A stretch of DNA of 64,000 nt from Agapetus fuscipes. Its lineage: Eukaryota; Arthropoda; Insecta; Trichoptera; Glossosomatidae. Within the stretch, counting starts at the first letter, position 1. Every line of letters starts with the position of its first letter. A program made the translations under genes and the position numbers. The stretch covers positions 13,353,215 through 13,417,214 of the forward strand of contig OX637346.1 in assembly GCA_951799405.1 (NCBI GenBank), given 5' to 3'. The notes under the pieces were generated by a model, which did no database searches, was not told the DNA's origin, and saw nothing but the letters and a program-made list of their open reading frames with translations. This document shows positions 20,730-32,850 of this stretch, one piece after another.

Positions 20730-20940
20730 TAATCTATAATCTATAATCTAAGTTGCAAGGATATATTCATTCAAAGCTCTCAGATGTATGCCCACAAACA
20801 AACACGTGTAGTTCGCGCTTACAAATGCTGATTGTGTACTTACAAATAAAATCCAAACCTCAAATGAACATAAGCCCTGCAACTCTTGCCGACATTCCCT
20901 GAAACAGGGGTGACATTGGCAAAGTGAACCATTTTTTTCA
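20730..20940 (-). repeat. SINE-A, 5'-truncated, (TATAGAT)n tail
   Basis: ATAATCTATAATCTAAGTTG is the tail side. The body is nearly identical to copies at 35.2, 37.5 and 49.7 kb. It stops after CAAAGTGAACCATTTTTT. The open frame through it is shared by sister copies and is not evidence for a protein. Confidence 0.95.
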
Positions 20941-22221
20941 TTCATCCCAAAAAAACTTATTTGATGATTTTTGTTAATGGTACTCGTATTTTAGAGAAAT
21001 ATAAAAAGAATCACACATATGCAGGTTTTTGAAACGATTGCTACTCGTATTTTATCATCGCAACAAAAAAAGTTGTAATAATGTTAATGTCACTTAAAAG
21101 AAACAGAAAAAAAACCACCCAAATATTTGGATTGGAAAGAGTTGGATTTGTAAAATAAAAAATCAGCCTTAATTTTTTTTTTTAAATAAAGAACTGCCAT
21201 TAAAAAGGAATTAAAAATAATACATTCTTGAAATAACGGGGTTAACATAAACGAGGTTTGTATGTATATTAATTAATATAATGTACAAAAGGATACTTTG
21301 CAACAATATGTAGCTGCAAATTTACGATTTTTTCCTTTGTTCAATATAAAAATAATATGTAATACGTGGACTTTAAATGTTTGGGTTAGTACTTTGGTGA
21401 TAAAATACGATTGAATTATCACATAATTAGCTAAAATATTCACTTCTTTAATATGCACGAAATAGAATCCCTTTTTTTATAAATTAAAAACTGTTCTTGA
21501 AAATTCATTAACGACGGTTATAAAACAAAATAAAGTAATGCTTGTTAAAGTGAGAAACTATTAATTATTTTTATTGAATATATTTTATCATGTTTCTTTG
21601 TATTTACTGAAACAATACTGAAAATACATTCACTAAGTATTTCCTTTTTCGTCCAAAACAAACCCCCCAAATCCATCTTGCCTTATATTGACCCAACTCA
21701 ATTAAGTAAGAGACAATGTACACACTTTGTGTGAGCCTAAATGGGAAGGTAAAAATAGAATACCTCCAAATAAAAGACTTACTTCTGATGAAAGTCTTAC
21801 CACTCACAATAAACGTGTTGGGGTATAATCAATCGTCTTATTACTCCCACTAGTCCTTAATCCATTGTTAAGTTGTACAATGTACAATGTAGATGGTTTT
21901 CATGTATAGCTTTTATACAGAGTGGGCACTAAAACAGATCAACACTAAAAAATATAGTAATGCATATGATTAAAAATTGTGTTTCTAGTCCTGCGTGTGC
22001 AATGGGAGCTGGTATATACTGAAATTAGTTTAGCATGTACTGTGCGTTTGCGATAATGGATTTTAGATTATTCTAAGCGCCTGCTATACAAGGTGGAATT
22101 TATGTGAAGAGAAATCCGACAGATAAAGGCAATTATTAAGATTACTTACACAAATAATAGAGAAAAAGTTTGTGTGATGGTCGACAAAGATTTTGTAAAA
22201 AAAAACAAATAAGTAGAGAAC
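20941..22221. other. unassigned AT-rich stretch
   Basis: At 21930-21962 CAGATCAACACTAAAAAAT matches repeats at 27.86 and 43.83 kb (probable PLE-related end). Nothing else recognised. Confidence 0.4.
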
Positions 22222-22442
22222 AGTCGGTGCTATGGCCACGGCGGTCAAGACGCTTGTTCAGCTAGCGTGTTTGGTTCAGATAACGTTGGTTCGAGCCACG
22301 GCTGGCCCCTTTGACTATAACATTGACCCTGGTTCAGATGTCGCTGCATGCACACAAGCTTCTGCTTTCGCATGAAGACAACTGGCCAGGAAAAATAGGT
22401 TGGTGAATTGCATTCCTCTTCACAAATTTATTTAAAAAAAAA
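22222..22442 (+). repeat. SINE-B, full length
   Basis: The tRNA-like head has CTATGGCCACGGCGGTCAAG and B-box-like GTTGGTTCGAGCC. It is followed by TTGACCCTGGTTCAG, TTCTGCTTTCGCATGAAG, CTGGCCAGG, GTGAATTGCATTCC and an A-run. Pol III transcription is inferred from the boxes. Confidence 0.9.
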
Positions 22443-22712
22443 AACACAAGTGCTTCTTATTCGAAAAATAAAAGGAATAACACGTTACAATATTACGTGT
22501 GTATGATTAAGGATCTGTTTTTCTCAGTATATAAATCTCTCTTTTAGTAAGAACGCGGTTGATTGAAGGTAAATAATCCACTCATTCCAGCAGATCTTTC
22601 AATTAAGTTTTTTCTCACAGGCAAAGTTTTGTCCCCTGAGGGCCCGGGCTGGCAGTCTAAGCCTAAGCCGAATCAAAGCCTTCCTTTGTATCATTGGTTA
22701 GCAATTGCTCTA
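22443..22712. other. unassigned stretch
   Basis: No gene or repeat recognised. Confidence 0.3.
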
Positions 22713-22860
22713 CCCCAAGTGTAAAACTTCACGTTCAAACTCAATCAGAGCGTTTGTTAAAAAATAAAGCAACTAAGACTCTCACTAACAGGCGCTGCTT
22801 TATTTTACTAAGATAATCTTTGGCTGAGTGTGGCGGTGGTGTTTTATACTCGAGGGGTAG
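22713..22860. mobile_element. TIR MITE (TACCYCAAG family)
   Basis: CTACCCCAAGTGTAAAAC and CACGTTCAAACTCAATCAG face GGCTGAGTGTGGCGG and TTATACTCGAGGGGTAG. Confidence 0.75.
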
Positions 22861-23383
22861 ACCCGTGTTTCCTGTCAATGGAACCCCGCACCGTCGTTAC
22901 CACCTTGTGACAAGCAGGGCTGGAGGAAACTTGCGAATGCCATTCCCCAACTTAGAGACAACTAAATGAATTCCAAGTTATTGTTCAGATTCAATAATTA
23001 CAGTCTAGTTCAATATTGATAGCTTAGACTTTTGCTTTCAAGGCACGTGGACTTGCTTAATCTATGATTTGATTTGAAGATATTTATTGGAGTTAAGGCC
23101 TCACTTTCTTTGAGTATAAACAAAATGTATTTTATTATTTAACGGTATTTAATTTAAGTTGTAGGGATTTATTTTCCAAGCACCTACACAAACATAAATT
23201 AATTGTTTTATAAACAAATCTTGCGTGGATCTTATTAGATACATGATCATATCTGACACATAAAACAAAATATTGTTTCATCGTTTAATGGGCAAAAATG
23301 TTATTTTCTAAATAATTTTCCTTTGAGAAAAATATTTCTTACAGAATAAGCCTATTCTAAATTTGCATCATTACTTTTAAACA
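22861..23383. other. unassigned stretch
   Basis: No gene or repeat recognised. Confidence 0.35.
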
Positions 23384-23545
23384 TGGGTCATTTTTCCAAT
23401 GTCAATCCTGTTTCAGAGAAGGTCGGTGTAAGTTGTAGGGATTTTATTTATTTGAGTTTAAGGTTTTTATTTAGTAAATAAATATGAAGCAAGCCTTATC
23501 GCATACTAACACGTTTGCTTGTGGACATGAGATTTGAAAGTTTTT
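23384..23545 (+). repeat. SINE-A, diverged fragment
   Basis: CAATCCTGTTTCAGAGAAGG, GGTTTTTATTTAG and TAACACGTTTGCTTGTGGAC keep the SINE-A order. Confidence 0.7.
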
Positions 23546-25831
23546 GTATAACTAAGAACAAATTGTATATTTGTAGAAAATAATATCATCAATTCACATA
23601 CTAAAAGGCTTTTAGACCAGATTTCTATGAATCAGATATATTCTTTACATTCAAATATATGCTATACATTCAAATATGCTCTAGACAAATCGGCAAATGT
23701 AATATTTGATGATTAAGTAGTCTTTTTCTACGGCAACTTTCATTTTCAGAAGATTTAACATTTCGGGGATTTTCAATGGAAGAATGAAAGAATACAAATG
23801 GAACAAGAATTTGTCTTTGAAATTGTCAGCCCTAGCAAACCCGCATGATATATTTCCTCCGTCTTCTAATTCAATGTCCTATCACACCAACACACCTTTC
23901 TCACCCTTAATCCCTAAGTGACATTCACGACGCTCTGATCTCGCAAATCCCATAAATTTATAGCGAACCTTCAAACTTCACTCCATATTTCATATTTACT
24001 TAAATTGTCTTCTGTCTTTGTGCCAGCATTTTATTTCAGTATTAACCTACTGGTCTTTTTTATAAAAAAGTATATCAAAGGTATGTTTATTTGAAATACT
24101 TTTTTTTATAATTTACCTAATCTGTCAAATGGATGTTTTTTTTCTTCATACATCTTCCAGCCATCTTGTAAATAAAGAATTTATATGACTCTGTTTCTAT
24201 GTAAATATGATTTTTTATTCATTTACAACGATCATTTTTAACTTCAACATTCATACATCAAATGTACAAGTTCCACAATACAATATAATTTTAAGGTTTT
24301 GAAAAGACAATTATATGTTTACATTTAAACCATTTCACTAAAATCAATTTCGTATGATGTTTAACGGTCACTGAAAATCCATGTTAGTGCTGCAAGTGTG
24401 CGAGATAAACAAATTTTGGAACACGAATCGTTCTGTATAGAAATTTTACCATAATTTTTTTTTTGTAAAACTAAAGATGAAGGCAACTCCTCGAGGAGAC
24501 CAATACTCACATCAGGTTGTACCGTCATTGATAAAAAAAAATTGATTTTTTTATTAAAGAAGATGAATTTGAGAGAATCATGAACCGCTCTTAGCTTTGT
24601 TAATAAGCAATGTGCTTTAACTTCACCAAATCACTGTCAGAATGCCTAAACTTTCATCTTTAATTCAGGCTGGAGCGTCTCGTTGTTTCACTACTAATTG
24701 AGAAACAGTTCATTAATATTTCTGTATTAAAACCAGAGCGTGCATTCGTATCGTTGAAGATAGAGAACTACGCGTATATAGTTACATCTCTTTGTACAGT
24801 TTCATCTGCTGGATAATTCATCAAATCGATTTTAAATGTTTGGTTTGTAAGTCATACATCATTGTACATTTCCTTAGGTGAGGTGGCGGTTGATGTTCTA
24901 ATCCTTTGTAGCAAGGATGTTAGCTGCAAGGTGTAACGTCTCCATTATTTTGAGACACTGAGAAGAAGTAGTGACTGATATTTACTTTGCATTTGCCAGG
25001 ATTCATTATTCTTTTGTCTTTTCCTGATTTTTATTCTTGGTTTCTAGTTGCTGCACTCTTTTGTTAATGCCTTCTTTCTTGTGAATGGTCTTTCAGAAGG
25101 ACGTCTGCCAGATTCTTTTCTGTGTATGGAAATGCGTTAAAGTCTAGAACTGTCCATCCTTCTTACATAGGCACCCAAAATATTATCCATTATCTGCTCC
25201 ATCTTACAATGCCTTTTAATTTCTTTTTCATAGGTTTCTTGGATCAACCCATAGATGTTTACTTGTTTTTTAATTTCATCATGCAGATATCAAAAAAAAA
25301 AACAAAATACAAGAATATTGAAAGTAGATTACATTATTCCTGACATTGAAAAGTTGTAGCTTATTAATGAACTGATTTACTGATGCCGATCTTAGGCAAA
25401 AGGTTTGATTACAAACGAAATATAATTTGATGACTCATTCTGATTACGGAATTCACTTGCCCTTAACATTTTTTTGCTTATATTGGAGAGCTTGTAATGG
25501 ACTTTGAGGTGTGTAACTTTAGAAATTCACCCTAGATCGAGATTTCATTCATATAGGTACTTCGCAAAATCACAAAAATACAATGTGATGTAAACAAAAA
25601 AAAAACTCCATTCCCCCATCACTTGACAAGTCCTCGCTTCTTTGTCTAAGTTATTCAATCCTCACAATATTTTTCAAGTGTTGTGAACTACTCGCACAAT
25701 GGATGGTACTGCAACGAATAACTTTTTCACTTGTTGTTTTGATTACTACTCGGCACACAATGAGAGTAAGCTCCGCGAACTTATCCGAACTTTGCCGAAC
25801 TTTCACCGTAAGCTGCTGGCTCTGGAGAATG
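23546..25831. other. unassigned AT-rich stretch (2.3 kb)
   Basis: The longest part of this half without a recognised repeat. No open frame above 73 codons except at the edge, and none with a domain. Confidence 0.45.
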
Positions 25832-25969
25832 TGTAGATAGGTAGCTTGGTAGCTAGGCAGCCAGGTAGCTAGATAAATAGGAAGGTACATAAGTAGGAAG
25901 GAAGGTAGGTTGGAAGAAAGGTAGGTAGGAAGGAAGGAAGGTAGGTAGAAAGGAAGGTAGGTAGATTTG
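25832..25969. repeat. GGTA/GGAA tetranucleotide microsatellite
   Basis: Interrupted runs of GGTAGGTA, GGAAGGAA and GGTAGCTA. The 122-codon minus-strand frame through it is a low-complexity product (LPS/YLP-rich) and not a gene. Confidence 0.9.
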
Positions 25970-26207
25970 TTGTAGGGGGCACATCGAGGGCAACAAAGTC
26001 GGAAGCCTGTGCAGCACACCTCCTAGAGAAAGTATGAAGCCGCATAAATCTTTAGACTCAAATGATACGTGAGTAAGACCAAACTGCGACTGAATTGCAA
26101 TCGAATTATAATTAATATTAAGGGCATTGATACAATTTAATTAAAGTAAAATACGCTAGATGTCAAAGACATATTAATTCATTTTAAAAAAAAAACACAC
26201 TTTTAAC
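25970..26207. other. unassigned stretch
   Basis: No gene or repeat recognised. Confidence 0.3.
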
Positions 26208-26275
26208 TACTCTACATTTTTTGTTTTGACTCGAATATTTTCGTCTCAAAAAGGCATCTCCGGAAGCAGTGACTC
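26208..26275 (-). repeat. decayed hammerhead/PLE end, family 2
   Basis: On the minus strand CCGGAGATGCC, GACGAAAATATTCGAGTC parallel the intact core at 17331 and 43705, but CTGAAGA has become CGGAGA-like and stem II no longer pairs. Confidence 0.5.
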
Positions 26276-27159
26276 TTGTGATATGAATTCACTGGACTCG
26301 GCAAAAATTCCATAGACAACAAAATTGAAACGTACACTGCCGGTTTGCAGGGGAAAAACAAAAAAAAGTTGGTAATTGGTTGCTAAGGGCATAAGTCACA
26401 TAAAGCTGTGACGTTTTCCCGACGATAAAAAACACATTTCGTAGTCAAATTTGTGCTGAGTCTATTATTCTATATCACTTTGCCTTATCGAATTTTTCCA
26501 TACATCTGTGTCCAGCTTTTTTGCTTCTCCGTGAGAGAAAAATGTATTTTGGAAAAAAATCACTTGTGGTATCATAGACCTTGTATTATTTAAAAAAATA
26601 TATTCAAGAGAAATGTAGAATGATTAAAACGCAAATCATCAATAGTTGTCATTTGCCCTCGAGTGTTATCCAAATCCACATAATAAATGCTTTCACTTCT
26701 TCTGCAAAATTCTATAATGAAGGCTTCCTGGCGTAGCATACAAGTATGATACTCAAATGAAAAGCGAGTCGACACATATGTAGGTATGTAGGTGTACACA
26801 ATAATAATTATAGCATTATATTTGTGCACAAGCTTTTCAATTGCGATCTATTCATCTCCCGTTATTCCAGGTGAGGTTTCGGGTCGGGGCACAGGTCTCG
26901 CTTGCCTGCCCAGCTCCATATTTCTCTTCTGTACCACAAGAGAACTCAAACAAAGCGTTTCACCGAGTATATATGAAAACTGTAACATCCAAAAGAAGCG
27001 TGATTTTAGTTTTAAATACATTTTCTGGTAATACGCTAGGTTGTGTTTCAATGTAAAGATTTATACTCGAAATATTAGGAACAAGACGCTGTTCTGTAAC
27101 ACGTATTATATTGCTGATGATATATCGCGCCTTGGTGAGTCGGTCCAAAGGATATCGCG
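26276..27159. other. unassigned stretch
   Basis: Several short overlapping frames on both strands at 26.8-27.1 kb have no recognised domain. A partial MITE-like end lies near 27057. Confidence 0.35.
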
Positions 27160-27305
27160 ACCAATACGTTTATACTCAATCACAGCGTTTACTGAAAAAA
27201 ATATAAAAACTAAAACAACGACTCTAGTTCACGTTTTAGTTTTAATACATTATTAAGTCAACGTTGTGGTTGAGTTGAAACGTAAATCTGTGCGCTTGGG
27301 GTACA
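27160..27305. mobile_element. TIR MITE (TACCYCAAG family)
   Basis: ATACGTTTATACTCAATCAC on the left faces GTGGTTGAGTTGAAACGTAA and CTTGGGGTACAG on the right. Confidence 0.75.
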
Positions 27306-27728
27306 GATAAATCAATGAAATTATGACTTACTCTCAAACAATGTGGGGCCATAAGGGAATAAATCAAAATCAACGGGTTATTAAAAAAATAGCCTGACCT
27401 TAGTTTGAGAAGAAAGGTGATAAACTTAGACGCTTTACGGGAAATTTAGGTACAACCTTCTCCTATTTTTCGTGAATTTATTTCTTAACTTAGGCTCCTT
27501 CGCCTTTAGAAGGGTTTTCTCAAATAATATTTCCCTTTAATAGACACACATCTGTGAAGTTTTTTAACGATCTGTACGATTGATTTTTTTCTACAGTCTT
27601 TTGATCTCACATACATTTTTTGCTTTTGTGTTTTTTATTTCATTTATTGTCTTTTTCAACACAACTTTACATCTTTTTCAAACTTATATTACACGGACTG
27701 GCTGACATTTTGTACTAGTAAAAAATTC
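27306..27728. other. unassigned stretch
   Basis: No gene or repeat recognised. Confidence 0.3.
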
Positions 27729-27818
27729 AACGGAAAAAGAAAGGACAAAATGGGAAGACCGAAACAAAGATGTAGGGATAAAGCGGAGAGGGATACAGCT
27801 CAGCTTATGCAGGTCATG
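27729..27818 (+). pseudogene. short LINE ORF2 C-terminal scrap
   Basis: The frame from 27729 reads NGKRKDKMGRPKQRCRDKAE and continues RDTAQLMQVM. The GRPxxRWxDxxxxD pattern is typical of the region after the reverse-transcriptase domain in several LINE clades; here W is C. It is only 30 codons, so the clade cannot be told. Confidence 0.5.
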
Positions 27819-27837
27819 TCATTTATATTTTTAAATA

Positions 27838-27890
27838 TTTATAAAAATGGACTTTCACTGTGTTAACAGATCAACACTAAAAAATATTAA
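27838..27890 (+). repeat. dispersed end repeat shared with 43.8 kb
   Basis: AAAAATGGACTTTCACTGTG then TTAACAGATCAACACTAAA. It sits next to a PLE-like palindrome at 43.8 kb, so it may be a PLE-type terminus. Confidence 0.6.
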
Positions 27891-28470
27891 ACAATATTAG
27901 TTCAAACTAATATCTACGTATGGGTAGTTGTAAATCGATTAATCCTTGTAATCGAAAAAGTTAGTTTATTTTTATGATTTGATATTATATCTTAAGAAAA
28001 CCTGTATTTTGCGTAATTTTCATAATTAAATTTGTACGTCAACAACAAGAAAAATTTTCAACGAGAAAAATCCTTTCAATAACTTCATTGCTGCATTTCA
28101 TAAATTATTATCAAGATCCGCATTACAAAATGAGCAAACCATCTCAGAAACTTGGCATTATTGGCTCTGTTATACTCGTAGTAATATTAAAATAAGGTAA
28201 CTGCAAAAGTTTGCAATAGCTCGGCTGCGATAGTCGTGGTGTAGGATATAATAGAGTGAGTGGTAGTGAAATAAACAGGGTGGCGCAAACTTTAATCACT
28301 AGTTATAAAACTCCACTATTTTTTAAAAATATTTTCCAGCTTGATATCTATGTATGTAAGTGTTAATGCTATCATAAGTGCAAAGGGGTGAGAAAGAAAA
28401 TTCGAATACTTTAAATCTGTTGTATCAATATTGTTTGTTGAGTTCATGGGAAATAAGAATTTATCGACTT
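27891..28470. other. unassigned AT-rich stretch
   Basis: No gene or repeat recognised. Confidence 0.35.
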
Positions 28471-28778
28471 AATAATAATAATAATAATATTATTTGGTGA
28501 GCGCTGTTGTTGTGTGTATCACACCTCGAGAGCCCTCTGCGAGCTTGGTCGTCGCTGTAGAAAGCGCAAATTTCTCAAGCAAGACCCAGTTGTTGTAAGG
28601 TTGGATGAACCTTTCAGTGACCGGTCTTTGGTAAAGGTTTATGAATTTTTCAACCCAGCGAAGAGCACATTTTGGAAATATAAATGGTATATTTTTGTGC
28701 TCCGCCGGGATCCGAATCCACAACCTTCCATTTACGAGTCCGAAGTGTTGCCACTGGACCACGGACCGGTCCAAGATC
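28471..28778 (-). repeat. SINE-D, best tail type 2 copy
   Basis: The (AAT)n microsatellite at 28471-28490 is the 3' end. Reading minus: head GGTCCGTGGTCCAGTGGC (A box), GGATTCGGATCCCGGCGG (B box), central CAACAACTGGGTCTTGC, then CTCGAGGTGTGATACAC and GCGCTCACCAAATAA. Upstream of the head it keeps AGATCTTGG, matching the linker after the 5S head at 50344. Confidence 0.95.
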
Positions 28779-29206
28779 TTCTCAAGTCTTGTCACACAGT
28801 TACAATAACTCAGAGAAACTTTTGACCTAGTTGCAAGTACTGGTAAATAAAGTTTTCTTTAGCTTTCCAAGAGTTATAAAATGGACTTATGAGAATCAGA
28901 ATATTTAAGTGGAAATCTTTGTTAATAAAAGGTCAAAAGCTGTGGCAACGCAGTTCATCCTTAGCAAATGGCTCAATTAAAAAAAAAGGCCCTATTTCTG
29001 AGGTGAGACGAGAGCTATTATTTTTTTGTAGCCTTTATAATCTACAGTTAGAACAATATTATCTTTAATTTACGCGTATGTTAAAAAAAAACTTTGTAAT
29101 TATTACTATTTTTTATTTTGGAAAAAAGCTGTCAAAGGGAAATACATACACCAGTCTATTGATTCAAAAAACAAAAAATATGGATACACAATACATATGC
29201 ACAATC
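28779..29206. other. unassigned stretch
   Basis: No gene or repeat recognised. Confidence 0.3.
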
Positions 29207-29379
29207 AATAATCTAAGTTGCACTGATATATTCATTTAAAGCTCTCAAATGAATGCCCACAAACAAACACGTGTAGTTCGCGCTTAAAAATGCTGAATGT
29301 GTACTTACAAATAAAATCCAAACCTCAAATGAACATAAGCCCTACAACTTTTGCTGACCTTCCCTGACACAGGAGTGAC
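29207..29379 (-). repeat. SINE-A, truncated
   Basis: ATAATCTAAGTTG to CTGACACAGGAGTGACA. Its truncated head lies a few bases from the hAT-like insertion. Confidence 0.9.
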
Positions 29380-29393
29380 AATATATGTGAGTA

Positions 29394-30460
29394 CAGTAGC
29401 GGCTCTAGCTAAAACTTGCGGAAGGGGATGACCTTGAAAGAAAATCTTATGCTCACCTGTGACCTGGCCATACACTGCACCAGTCACCTGTTCCCACCAG
29501 CTCACCACCATACAGTAGACGCGCAGAATAATGGAAATATCACAAGGCTGATGATGTACAGGCCTCTTCAATTATATGCTTTTTTTCCAATTTCATATAA
29601 GTAAGGATCACAATGAATCACAGTAATTGTGAAAAAAAATATCTTTTGTTTAGTCACAATCACATAAAAAATAAACATCACAAATTAACGTTATCTTCAT
29701 TGCGATAAATAACTTGTTTCGTTATTTTTAAACTTTCCAAAAGAAACTTGAATACTTTTTGATAAGTTTACAATTTCGTGAAGAATTCCTGAGAACTCCG
29801 ACTTATCACGGTTGAAAATGCCACGGAACTGGCGGTAAATAAATCTAAAAAGTAACAACCTATAGTTAACAAAAGTGAAACAATGACAACCTCTGTTATG
29901 CTGGGAGTCTTCGACACAAATCTTAAACAATATTATAATGTGTAACCACATGGTTTGCTCTGACGTCACACGGGATCGGGAGACTTATCCCCACGGCCCA
30001 TACCACGGGCACTCTATCAACGTTTGAAATACGCATGCGCGATAACGTTGTATGTTGTATTCTACAAGCAGTCACCACTAACACATGCAAAGAAATCTCG
30101 GTGATCGGAGGAAATATCCCCAAGTACGAATCGTTCAAGTTCGGCCCGGGCGATCGCGATGGCTGAGTGCCGGCCACGTAACAGCCGTACATCGAGATGA
30201 ATGTATGTACTTCTGTATAACTCGATGTATTGATGGGAGGGGACAAGATTTGAACCCTGAAATTGTGAAAAGCATTTCTCGTATGAGCCAAAACATTTCC
30301 CAACAGTTTTAGCGCGCTACGTATATATTACTCTAGAGTTAAATAATTTGTAACAGCTTTAAATTCATTTATATTATATTTCGCTTCTAGTAAATAATTG
30401 TTTTTTCTATCTCATCCATAGGGATGTTCCCCACCATCCCCCAATGAAGAGCCGCCACTG
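29394..30460. mobile_element. non-autonomous hAT-like transposon
   Basis: The left end is CAGTAGCGGCTCT and the right end, inverted, is CAGTGGCGGCTCT, so 12 of 13 terminal bases match. The same octamer TGTGAGTA flanks both ends (29386-29393 and 30461-30468), the 8-bp duplication expected of hAT elements. The 1,067-bp interior encodes no transposase I can recognise. It includes a GC- and CpG-rich block (29950-30290) unlike the rest, with frames open on both strands (126 codons minus, 75 plus) and a tRNA A-box-like TGGCTGAGTGCC near 30160. That block may be captured DNA. Confidence 0.85.
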
Positions 30461-30468
30461 TGTGAGTA

Positions 30469-31284
30469 AATAAAAGCATTCATAAGTACACAGATAAGTG
30501 TATACTGTATACACACACATACATTAACACCCGTGCGCATCAAACACATGAAAATCTTAACAAAATCTTAATATAATAATTTTTATTTGGCGCTGCTTAT
30601 TTTGGCATGTTTAAGCCGCCAAATCAGGAATTTCATTTCGCTCCATCCTGTACGAGAACTGGTCTCACCGAGCGCCGGTATTCGTTCGGATGATTTTATT
30701 AAAAAGGACTGAATGGCCTCTTGAAAATTAATGAGGGAGAGGGGAGCCACCCCTGGAGTGTTTACTGAATCTGTATTGTGCCAGAAGGGGAGAGGGTTGA
30801 TTTATTCAAGTTTTGTTTGGGAAATTATTCACGCGCATTTCATGAATCGATTCGGCTAAGCTCGAAGCACTTCACTTCCAAGATAAATATCGTTATGAAT
30901 TAATTTCATCACTTTTCTCCTCGACTTTATGGTGTGCGAAGGTAATGCAATCCTTTCTAAGATTTTCCCCTTTGTATACAAACTACCATCAACTTTAAAG
31001 TCAACACCTTTACATTTTCATCAGCCAGAGGCACATTTTAAACTGATTAAATCTGTAATCCTTTATGTACATTAAAGGTATATTTGTTTTTGTGTTGGTT
31101 ATGATGCACTCACTTTCAGTAATGTTATTTCCATAACAGTCTGATCAAAATTTTTGTGATACTAACATTTATCACGTTCTTACTGCCAGTTTTGAGCTAC
31201 ATAAAGTCAGATATCAAGAAGACCTACAAAATAAAAAGGTAATTTATTTTGAAGAAAGTATTTAACAACACACATACTGTTGTT
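30469..31284. other. unique stretch, possible regulatory DNA
   Basis: No repeat match. 30590-30900 is less AT-rich than its surroundings and has no open frame, with homeodomain-like TAATTT/AAATTAAT and CATGAATCGATT words. Conserved non-coding DNA is possible but unproven. Confidence 0.25.
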
Positions 31285-31533
31285 GATTGACTAAAAAGTT
31301 GGTATGATGCTGATCTCCATGCTGTACAAACTTGGTTTACTTTTCGCCAATGCCAACCCGGTTTCAGGAAAAGACAGCAGGAGCTGCTAAGTTTATGTTC
31401 ATGAGAGGTTTGTTTATTTTGTATGTTCGCATGCAGAATGTGTAAGCGCAAACTTGCATGTGCCTGCTTGTTGGCATGAATTGAATATAAGCTTTAAAGG
31501 GCATTTATTCTCTGCAACTTAGATTATAGATTA
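31285..31533 (+). repeat. SINE-A variant subfamily
   Basis: Shares with the copy at 45.7 kb ACTTGGTTTACTTTT, CAACCCGGTTTCAGG and GTTCATGAGAGGTTTG, which differ from the main family. Tail TTAGATTATAGATTA. Confidence 0.85.
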
Positions 31534-31575
31534 AGTAGCAAAATAATAACAAACAATGAAATCAATATCAAATCA

Positions 31576-31790
31576 ACAGTCGGTGTTATGGCCGAGGGGT
31601 AGAGACGCATGTTCGACTAGCGTATTGGAACCGAATAACCTTGGTTCGAATCTTGCATCTAGCCCACTTGACCATAACTTCGACCCTGGTTCAACAGATG
31701 CTATTACATGCACACGCTTTCGCATGAAGACAACTGGCTAGGCAAAATAGGTTTGTGAATTGCATTCCTTTCCACAAATCTTTAAAAAAA
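31576..31790 (+). repeat. SINE-B, full length
   Basis: Head GTTATGGCCGAGGGGTAGAG is a clear A box, and CCTTGGTTCGAATC is the B box. TTCGACCCTGGTTCAACAG and GTGAATTGCATTCC follow. The best tRNA-like head among the SINE-B copies. Confidence 0.92.
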
Positions 31791-32349
31791 ACGATGATCA
31801 CTTGTAAAGTTCTCCTGTCCTTGCTTCGGTATTTGCATTGGCATGATTCTTAGATTTTCATAATGTGTTGACTACTTAGATTGATTGTTTCCTATATCTG
31901 GATTAAAATAGATTTAAGTAAAGACTTGTAAACGCGTAGAAGAAAATTTATATTCGTTCGCTCTTTCCATTAATTTTACTGTTAAAATGTCCCATTTCAT
32001 CTTTTGGTGAGACTTGTATACTATCAACCCACGTATCTTTACTTTGTAAATGAATATATGAGCTTTGTTTGAGAGTTTCTAGTTTTTCAGAGATATCTTT
32101 CCTTGTAAGATCCCCCGGCCTGTATGGCCTCTGCGTCTGCAGTGACGTGCATGGGAGTGCAGTGGAGGAGGCGCACCCACTGCGACAATAACATCTTTAT
32201 ACGACCCTGTGTGGAGGGAAGGTCGGGAGAAGGGTAGAACAGACTGCTACGTTTCAGGGAGGAAATATTCAACTCCTGCCTTCTACGGAACGTTACAAGA
32301 ATTGATTAAATAAGTAGACTTTGTAAAGATGAATATTTTTTGTAACAAG
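31791..32349. other. unassigned; CpG-rich patch at 32100-32280
   Basis: The patch has a 61-codon minus-strand frame with no recognised domain. No repeat match in the window. Confidence 0.3.
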
Positions 32350-32570
32350 ATGATGGGGTTGTAATCTATAATCTAAGTTGCATATATACGAGTATATTCA
32401 TATTCAAAACTCATATCAAATCCATATCCACAAACAGACACGCTTAAGTTCGCGCTTACAAATGCTGGATGTGAACTAACAAATTAAAATACAAGCCTTA
32501 AATGAACATGAACCCTACAACTTATGCTGATCTTCTTTGAAATAGGGGTGATATTGGTAATATGAAGGAT
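32350..32570 (-). repeat. SINE-A, diverged
   Basis: TAATCTATAATCTAAGTTG then ATCCACAAACAGACACGC and TTTGAAATAGGGGTGATATT. Confidence 0.8.
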
Positions 32571-32631
32571 TGATAATGATAACGTAAAAAAAAATGATGG
32601 TAAAGTGCTCATGTCGTAGACTTTATCGTAG

Positions 32632-32850
32632 TGTTACGAATTACGGGTTAAATTTAATAAAAAGTTCAGTTAATATATTTCGCACCATTTATTTAAAGAA
32701 AGCAGTCCATTTGGTTCGAACAAAGTAAACTTTGGTACTGTATTGCTCGCCATCTCCAATACAAGTCTGCGCTACAGACAACTCTGAGCTACAAACATTC
32801 GTGATTTTGCCAGAACATTCCACTCAGCAAATTCGAGCGAAACCTCACAC
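32632..32850 (-). mobile_element. possible gypsy-type LTR fragment
   Basis: On the minus strand the end is ATTCGTAACA, the same CGTAACA terminus as 2380-2652 and 49357-49663, preceded by TTTAAATAAATGG as a possible polyadenylation signal. The other end and a target duplication were not found. Confidence 0.3.

Noticed and set aside
20748..20945. Similar 60-70-residue open frames (NGSLCQCHPCFRE type) in several loci
   Set aside because: They recur only because the same SINE-A sequence recurs; start points, ends and frames vary and two different registers are open in different copies.
25651..26019. 122-codon minus-strand frame with repeated LPSYLPTYL
   Set aside because: Product of the GGTA/GGAA microsatellite.
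29923..30303. 126-codon minus-strand frame inside the hAT-like element as transposase
   Set aside because: No hAT dimerisation or catalytic motifs; both strands are open because the block is CpG-rich.
32632..32850. Full LTR
   Set aside because: Only one plausible terminus; no target duplication located, so reported at low confidence as a fragment.
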